This document shows positions 58,066 to 64,000 of a stretch of DNA of 64,000 nucleotides, piece by piece. Source of the stretch: Erpetoichthys calabaricus (taxonomy: Eukaryota > Chordata > Cladistia > Polypteriformes > Polypteridae); assembly GCF_900747795.2 (NCBI RefSeq), contig NC_041396.2:37454674-37518673 (forward strand). The letters are read 5' to 3'. The number at the start of each line of letters is the position of its first letter. The stretch's first letter is position 1. The position numbers and the translations under genes were made by a program. A model generated the notes under the pieces. The model was not told the DNA's origin and made no database searches. It saw only the letters and a program-made list of their open reading frames with translations.

Positions 58066-58080
58066 AATTAGACGTATTTC

Positions 58081-58160
58081 GTGATTGCTAGTTTGGAAGC
58101 CATGAAGCTTTTTGTTAATTCTGCACTTAGCTCTGTGATGTTTTCCACTTGTTCTTGCAG
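58081..58160 (+). promoter_or_regulatory. Conserved pre-ATG stretch with splice acceptor (V1R-d)
   Basis: The conserved block starts eight bp after the MITE target duplication. The acceptor ccacttgttcttgcag ends at 58160 and the ATG is 16 nt on. Confidence 0.6.
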
Positions 58161-58176
58161 CTTGTCAACTCTTACA

Positions 58177-59142
58177 ATGCCCCCTGTGGACACGAGAGCT
58201 GCAATTCGACCCTACGCTTTCCTTCTGCTGACTGTCATTGGCATTCCATCCAATCTGGCCATCTGCTTTGCCTTCTTACGTGCCCTACGCAATGACAGAA
58301 GATTGCTGACTGCAGACGTCATCCTGTGTCATCTCACCTTTTCTAACCTAATGCTGGACTGCACTCGTGGGATTCCCCAGACGCTACACACATTTGGCTA
58401 CAAGCTGATGTTTAGTGACCTAGGTTGTAAATTAATCATCTTGTCTTTCCGCTCATTCAGGGGCCTCTCCATTAGTCTAACATGCCTGCTAAGTACGTAT
58501 CAGGCTGTGGTGATCTCTCCTGCCTCCTCCAAACTTGACACACTGAAGTCACAAATTCCCAGGTTCCTGACGCTTACAGTGATGTTGCTGTATGTGCTCT
58601 ACTTTGTGTCATGTATCAGTACTGCCATTCATGGTGTTGCAAACCTTGTTAACAATACTATGCTTCCATACACGTTCAACATTGAATTCTGCTATGCCAC
58701 CTTCTACACATTCACAGCACTCTTTGGGATTGGCATGGCAGTCATGATGAGAGATCTTGTGTTTATAGTGCTGATGACCATCATGAGCGGATACATCTTG
58801 CTGCTTCTCTACCGACACAGCAAGAAGGTGAAGAGCATCCGATCATCAGATCGAGCACAGCTAGGAGCCCGAGCTGAAGTGAAAGCATCCCGTGCTGTGG
58901 TTACTCTCGTCACTATCTACGTGGTCTTCTTTGGCATTGATTGTGTCATGTGGCTGTACTCGATCTCAGGTGTGTGGGTTGAGCCCCTCATTTCTGACAT
59001 CAGAATGTACTTCACCATGCTCTATACTTCAGTGTGCCCCGTCGTGATCATCGCCACTAATCCCAAGGTTCAGGCCAAACTTCGGGTCTACATACCAGAG
59101 AAGACAACTCACTCAGTGGACACTCTCAGCTCCACAGTTTAA
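58177..59142 (+). CDS. V1R/ORA-type chemoreceptor, V1R-d (intact)
   Basis: 321 residues, same architecture as V1R-c and V1R-a. Start MPPVDTRAAIRPYAFLL, TM2 FSNLMLDCTRGIPQTL, loop YKLMFSDLGCK, TM3 RGLSISLTCLLSTYQ. Loop 2 holds the NNT sequon and FCYATFYTF, TM6 FGIDCVMWLYS, TM7 TSVCPVVIIATNPKVQ. An aspartate inside TM2 (LMLDC) replaces the glycine of its paralogues. That is unusual for the position and may affect binding. An upstream in-frame GTG at 58081 would add 32 codons across the splice acceptor and is rejected. Confidence 0.94.
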   Translation: MPPVDTRAAIRPYAFLLLTVIGIPSNLAICFAFLRALRNDRRLLTADVILCHLTFSNLMLDCTRGIPQTLHTFGYKLMFSDLGCKLIILSFRSFRGLSISLTCLLSTYQAVVISPASSKLDTLKSQIPRFLTLTVMLLYVLYFVSCISTAIHGVANLVNNTMLPYTFNIEFCYATFYTFTALFGIGMAVMMRDLVFIVLMTIMSGYILLLLYRHSKKVKSIRSSDRAQLGARAEVKASRAVVTLVTIYVVFFGIDCVMWLYSISGVWVEPLISDIRMYFTMLYTSVCPVVIIATNPKVQAKLRVYIPEKTTHSVDTLSSTV

Positions 59143-59216
59143 ATCGGCTTTTATTCTGCAAATGTAAAACATTACACAGTATGTACAATCATTAATTGTT
59201 ATTTCTCAGTCTAATA

Positions 59217-59222
59217 AATAAA
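59217..59222 (+). terminator. Poly(A) signal of V1R-d
   Basis: AATAAA lies 75 nt after the stop. An overlapping second AATAAA starts four bases earlier. Confidence 0.75.
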
Positions 59223-59609
59223 ATTGCAAAACAGATGGAGGTGTGGCTTGTGGTGTAAATGTGGAAGTGACTTAAGGATTCTTCCAGAGGTTCTCTGTCA
59301 CTGTAAAGATGGAAGGAGAAATTGGGTTAGCGATTGTATTCCACCTTTAGTCTTTGCCCTGGGACACTCCTCAGGCTCACTTCTGTGACACTATGCATTT
59401 CCTAAGGTCAGGAATGGTGTACACCAGAACCTATGGAGGGGAAATGGACTGAAATGGAGAAACCAACACCAAATCATCACATGATGCACTCACCATGGAA
59501 GGTTCATATAGAATGACCAGTTAATCTGTCTATTGGAAAGGTCAAGAAAGTAAAAAGCTATGTGAATATGAGAAATATATACAAACCTAACACAGTCAGT
59601 GACTAGTCT

Positions 59610-59752
59610 CACAGGTGGTGCAGTGGTAGTGCTGCTGCTTTGCAGTAAGGAGATTGTGGGTTTGCTTCCCAGGTCCTCCCTGTGTGGAGAGTGCTTTGAG
59701 TAGTGAGAAAAGTGCTATATAAATGGAATGAATTATTATTATTATTATTATT
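59610..59752 (+). mobile_element. SINE specific to U4
   Basis: Same subfamily as the SINE in V1R-b (gtggtagtgctgctgctttg head, gctttgagtagtgagaaaag, TTA tail). A six-bp repeat tagtct flanks it (59604-59609, 59753-59758). U3 has the empty site at about 38580. Confidence 0.85.
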
Positions 59753-60200
59753 TAGTCTAGGCAATCCCCAGTCCTTGGAGCTATGAGGTGACAACATTAA
59801 CTACTATACCATGACTTGTGTTCTTTTGTACAAATGCACAAAATCAAAAGACATCATTTGACATTCTGGGCCACAGTTGTTTAGTGAGAGGTGTGAGGCT
59901 CAGCCCTGTTGGGGACAGGAGGTCGCCACATGTTATGAATAAAGCCCTTCTAATACGAACAAGTCCTTGTAGGGTTTGCATGGACAGCATCATTAGGAGA
60001 AGCTCTAACATGGTGTCCCTGGTCCAAAAAACAGCCTTAAAACAAAAGTAATTCTTGAAAGAAATGTTAACAGGTGGAGATGTAACAGACCTTTTTGGCC
60101 AGATAGCCTGGAGTCAGGATTATAGATGTTTGCAAGTGGAGGAGAAGTCAGGGATAGCATACAAAGTATGAAATGTATTTTGAGTAGTGGTGGTTGTTAT

Positions 60201-60356
<156 letters not shown>

Positions 60357-60719
60357 TGTTATGTTTAGTTGTAATAGGCACCCTAGATTGACAGTTAGAG
60401 ACAAAACCTGTGTAGGTAGGTCCAATGAGGCTGTTAGACTTATTTGTTTTCCCTAAGTGTAATTTGCTCCCTAATGCCATTTCTCCCTTGTGTATAATAA
60501 AACCACCCTTTTGTACTCTTCTTTTCATCCTTACTTTGGATTAAGGAAAAGGACATTAGCGCACCCTACCGGCCAGACAGGAAATAAACAGACGTCAGTC
60601 TAAGAAGGCAGATCACACATAACTGTCAGATTAGACAATGTGATAAAGTGATTCTGCTCTCTGATTGATCACCTTTAGCATCACCAATCCATCTACAGTA
60701 TCTATCATGTAGTATGTCA

Positions 60720-60720
60720 A

Positions 60721-60803
<83 letters not shown>
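60720..60803. repeat. (ATCT)n microsatellite at the right end of U4
   Basis: About 21 tetramers. Confidence 0.97.
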
Positions 60804-60832
60804 ATATGCCTTTATATATGCCTATATATCTA

Positions 60833-62400
60833 CAGTTGAAGTCAGAAGTTTAAATACACTTAGGATGTATAACCCCTCTGTAGATTTTATACTAAAAATG
60901 TATAAATTCGGCAAATGATTTAAGATGTCTGCTGTCTACTTTGTGCAGGACAAAAGATTTTTTTCTAACAATGTTCACAGACAGATTATTTCACTTTTTA
61001 TTAACTATATCACAACTCCAGTGGGCCACAAGTTTACACACACTTTGTTAACTGTGTCTTTAAATAGCTTGAAAATTCCAGAAAATGATGTCAAGCCTTT
61101 AGGCAATTAGACAATTAGCTTCTGATAGCCAGTTAGCCTAACTGGAGTCAACATGTGGATGTGTGTTAAGACCTACCATCAAACTCACTGAATCTTTAAT
61201 TGACATAATGGGAAAATCCAAAGAAATCAGCCAAGACCTCAGAAAATAATTGTGGACCTCCACAAATCTGGTTCATCTTTGGGAACAGTTTCCAAACACC
61301 TGAAGGTTCAATGTTCATCTGTACAAACAATAATACGCAAGTATAAACGCAGCCGTCATATTGCTAAGGAAGGAGATACATTCTGTCTTAATGTACTTTA
61401 GCATAAAAAGTGCAAATCAATCCCACAATAACAGTAAAGGAACTTATATCAATATCCACAGTAAAACAAGTCCTATATCCACATAACCTGAAAGGCTGCT
61501 CAGCAAGAACAAAGCTACTGATCCAAAGCCTCCATAAAAAAACAAGACTGCAGTTTGCCATGGCACATGTGGATAAGGATCTTACCTTCTGGAGAAATGT
61601 CTTCTGGTCTGATTAATGCAAGATAAAAGATTTGGCCATAATAACCAATGTTATGTTTGGAGGAAAAAGGGTGATGCTTGTAAGCCAAAGAACACCATCC
61701 CAACCGTCAAGCATAGTCGGGGAAGCATTATGTTGTTGGGGTGCTTTACCACAGGAGGGACTGGTGCACTTCACAAAATAGATGGCATCATGAGGAAGGA
61801 AAATTATGTAGATATACTGTAGGAACATTACAAGAGCTCAGCAAGGAAGATGAAGCTCAGTCGTAAATGGGTCTTCCATATGGACAATGACCACAAGTGT
61901 ACCTCCAAAATTGTGGCAAAATGGCTTAAGGACAACAAGGTCAAGGTATCAGAGTGCCAATCACAAAGACCCAACCTCAATCAGATTAAACATTTTTGGG
62001 CAGAACTGAAAAATCGTATGCGAGCAAGGAGCCCTACAGAACTGTCCCAGTTACACCAGTTCTGTTTGGAGGAATAGGCGAAAATTCCAGCAACTTACTG
62101 TAAGGAGCTTGTGGAAGGCTACCCAAAATGTTTAACTGAAGTTAAACAATTTAAAGGATATGCTACCAAATATTAACAAAGTGTATGTAAACTTGTGACC
62201 CACCTGAATTGTAATATGATCAGTAAAAGGTGAAACACTCAGTCAGTGAACAACGTTGGAAAAAATGAGTTTTGCCCTGCACAAAGTAGATGTCTTAAAT
62301 GATATGCTAAATTTATAGTTGGTTAGTGTAAAATCTATGGTGGTGTTATTAAGTGAGTTTTAAAGAATTCACCCTAAGTGTATGTAAATGTCTGACTTCA
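60833..62400 (+). mobile_element. Tc1/mariner copy of the Sleeping-Beauty-like type, decayed
   Basis: The left end (cagttgaagtcagaagttta) and right end (ctaagtgtatgtaaatg, then gacttca) match the salmonid-type Tc1 termini. TA precedes the left end. Inner repeats (ttgtgcaggaca, cacaagtttacacacac) are also recognisable. The right end has lost its last bases against an ATCT array. Holds a dead transposase. Confidence 0.88.
61208..62176 (+). pseudogene. Tc1 transposase relic
   Basis: From MGKSKEISQDLRK to GYATKY. Paired DNA-binding part VDLHKSGSSLGTVSKHLKV and TIIRKYKRS. Catalytic blocks are damaged: WSD followed by a stop where WSDE is expected, MDNDHKCTS kept, and NLNQIKHFWAELK where NPIEHLW is expected, so the third acidic residue is lost. 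At least four stops or frame changes. Confidence 0.85.
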
Positions 62401-62401
62401 A

Positions 62402-62505
<104 letters not shown>

Positions 62506-62650
62506 TAGTTCTGTCAAGTGAACAAAAAGTTTAATTGCGATTAATCGCACGACTTTGTGTAATTAATCGTGATTAATCTCAAATTTATTCTTTTTTTAAT
62601 GTTGAAATTTTACCACAAAGATTTTTAAGCACAATCAGACCATATTAAGA
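62506..62650. repeat. gattaatcg-rich repeat, probably hAT MITE end
   Basis: Contains ctgtcaagtgaacaaaa, then gcgattaatcgcac and cgtgattaatctc. This resembles the widespread vertebrate repeat with CGATTAATCGCG motifs. The other end was not found. Confidence 0.45.
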
Positions 62651-64000
62651 AGAACAGACACAATATAAGGGCATATAAATGTACTTCACGTATTCAGGTA
62701 ACTGGAACATGAGGAAAAAAGACAAAACTTCAACTGTGAGGAGGCTTTATTCAATCATACTCTAGGGCTGTGCGATACTGAACATAGAAAACAAACAATT
62801 GGGCTTATATTGTAAAACAGATGATGATGAAGGTTTGCTTGAACTTTATTATATTGGCTGGGTCATCCTCTGAACTCTCCATCACCCAAGGCAGATGGCA
62901 TAAAGCGGGCAGCACCACTGAATATGAAACAAACTTCTCTCCTCCAAGGAGTTCAGTAAAGTATCTCCCAAAATCAATTCAATATCAATTAAATTGTGAG
63001 GGCCTTGTATGCATTTGTATTCACTCATACATAAAAACAATGCCAAAACAGCTGTAAGACAGACTTGAGGACTACATAGAGGTAGTCATACTTAACTATA
63101 ACTGGACTTTATTAGGTCTGCACAGTACAACAGTTTTTTTTTTTTTAATCGAAATTAAAAAATTAAAAAACATTCTTTGTGGATGTACTATAATGTAGTA
63201 TCACAACATTCACAGGAGAGAATAGGCAACAAGTAGAGGATGGCAAGCCCCCCTCCCAATCCAACTTAAACTCTGCGCTACTACTGTTGCATCATGTGAG
63301 GAGGCAGCCCCTGCCACTGAATGTCTCATTATCTGACACAAAGAACATACCAGTTTAATGCACAGTGAATAAAAGATTCTTTTTTTATGATCAATCCAAT
63401 GTTTTGCAGGTACTGATAAGCATTGGGAGAAATGTTGGCAGGCACAATGCCGTACATTACTGGAAACCCGATTTTAAAATGGAATGACGTATAAGCAAAG
63501 CCTTTCAGAAAACAAAGTAAATAAAAAACCCATATGGCATGTGATCATCTGTGACCGCTGCTAATGACACACAAAAAAATAAAAGTTAATGAGGAGGTAC
63601 TTAAAATCTAAGTAAACATTGCGTACTGGCCCACTCACATTGGCCCACTCATATCTACTACATTAAAATGGCATAAACATCAATCCGACTTTTGACAAAC
63701 CATATGCTAAATGACTGGCCAAATAGCCGACAGAATGAAAAAAAAACTTGCCGCTAAAGTAAGAGACTCCACACTCCCACTATGTGTATTTAATGATCGA
63801 TGGAGATGCACATTTTTCAATAACAGCGTGCCAGATTGCTAGAAGATAAAAAAAAAGTGTGTTTTACCTGCAGGGCTTGAGCAATGCCTCCAGCTTCTGA
63901 AGTTTCTTCAGCTCAGCATTTGTTGGCATGACCATGTTAGTTTTATGTAGGGCTAGTGCATCTCTTAGTCATTGTTTGTTTCTTCGCACACATTTCACCA
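62651..64000. other. Right flank without recognised gene
   Basis: AT-rich. A piece at 62762 (agggctgtgcgatact) resembles another hAT-type end. The last 120 bases could contain coding-like sequence on the minus strand, but the window stops too soon to judge. Confidence 0.35.

Overview
The window is vertebrate nuclear DNA, most likely from a basal ray-finned fish. A polypterid (bichir or reedfish) is my best guess. The reasons are a tandem cluster of V1R/ORA-type chemoreceptor genes, fish-type tRNA SINEs with GGAT tails, Tc1, L1/Tx1, CR1/Rex-like and BEL/Pao elements, and long TA and ATCT microsatellites. The species is inferred from style, not proven. No rRNA, tRNA gene, CRISPR array or prokaryotic operon is present.

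The backbone is four same-strand copies of a segmental duplication, each carrying one V1R-like receptor. U1 (about 9.1-11.4 kb) holds intact V1R-a at 10304-11269. U2 (about 14.9-24.3 kb) holds broken V1R-b at 23089-24139. U3 (about 30.1-39.4 kb) holds intact V1R-c at 37147-38112. U4 (about 39.4-60.7 kb) holds intact V1R-d at 58177-59142. The three intact genes are each exactly 321 codons in a single coding exon. Each is preceded by a conserved stretch of about 80 bp that ends in a splice acceptor 16-17 nt before the ATG, and each has AATAAA about 72-75 nt after the stop. Upstream of every copy lies the same old head-to-head pair of SINE relics. U3 and U4 share 3' flank and a CR1 insertion that U2 lacks, while U1 and U2 share a different 3' flank. 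This suggests two successive rounds of duplication.

The units differ by later insertions, many with target-site duplications and with the paralogous unit serving as the empty site. U2 gained an L1 3' end with another LINE nested in it, SINEs, a Tc1 copy and a GGAAGT/TGACATCA minisatellite-bearing insert. U3 gained a PIF/Harbinger copy with a decayed Myb-like gene. U4 gained a young, nearly whole BEL/Pao LTR element, a 5.2 kb L1 with a second L1 3' end inside it, a hAT MITE next to the receptor, two SINEs and a LINE tail with an ATCT array. Between units lie a piggyBac-like MITE inside an L1 fragment, a GC-rich element with apparent terminal inverted repeats, another MITE and hAT transposase relics. 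Downstream of U4 a decayed Sleeping-Beauty-like Tc1 copy sits between ATCT arrays.

Apart from the receptors I see no host protein-coding gene. The cluster presumably supplies related chemoreceptors to olfactory or vomeronasal-type neurons. All percent-identity statements are by eye.
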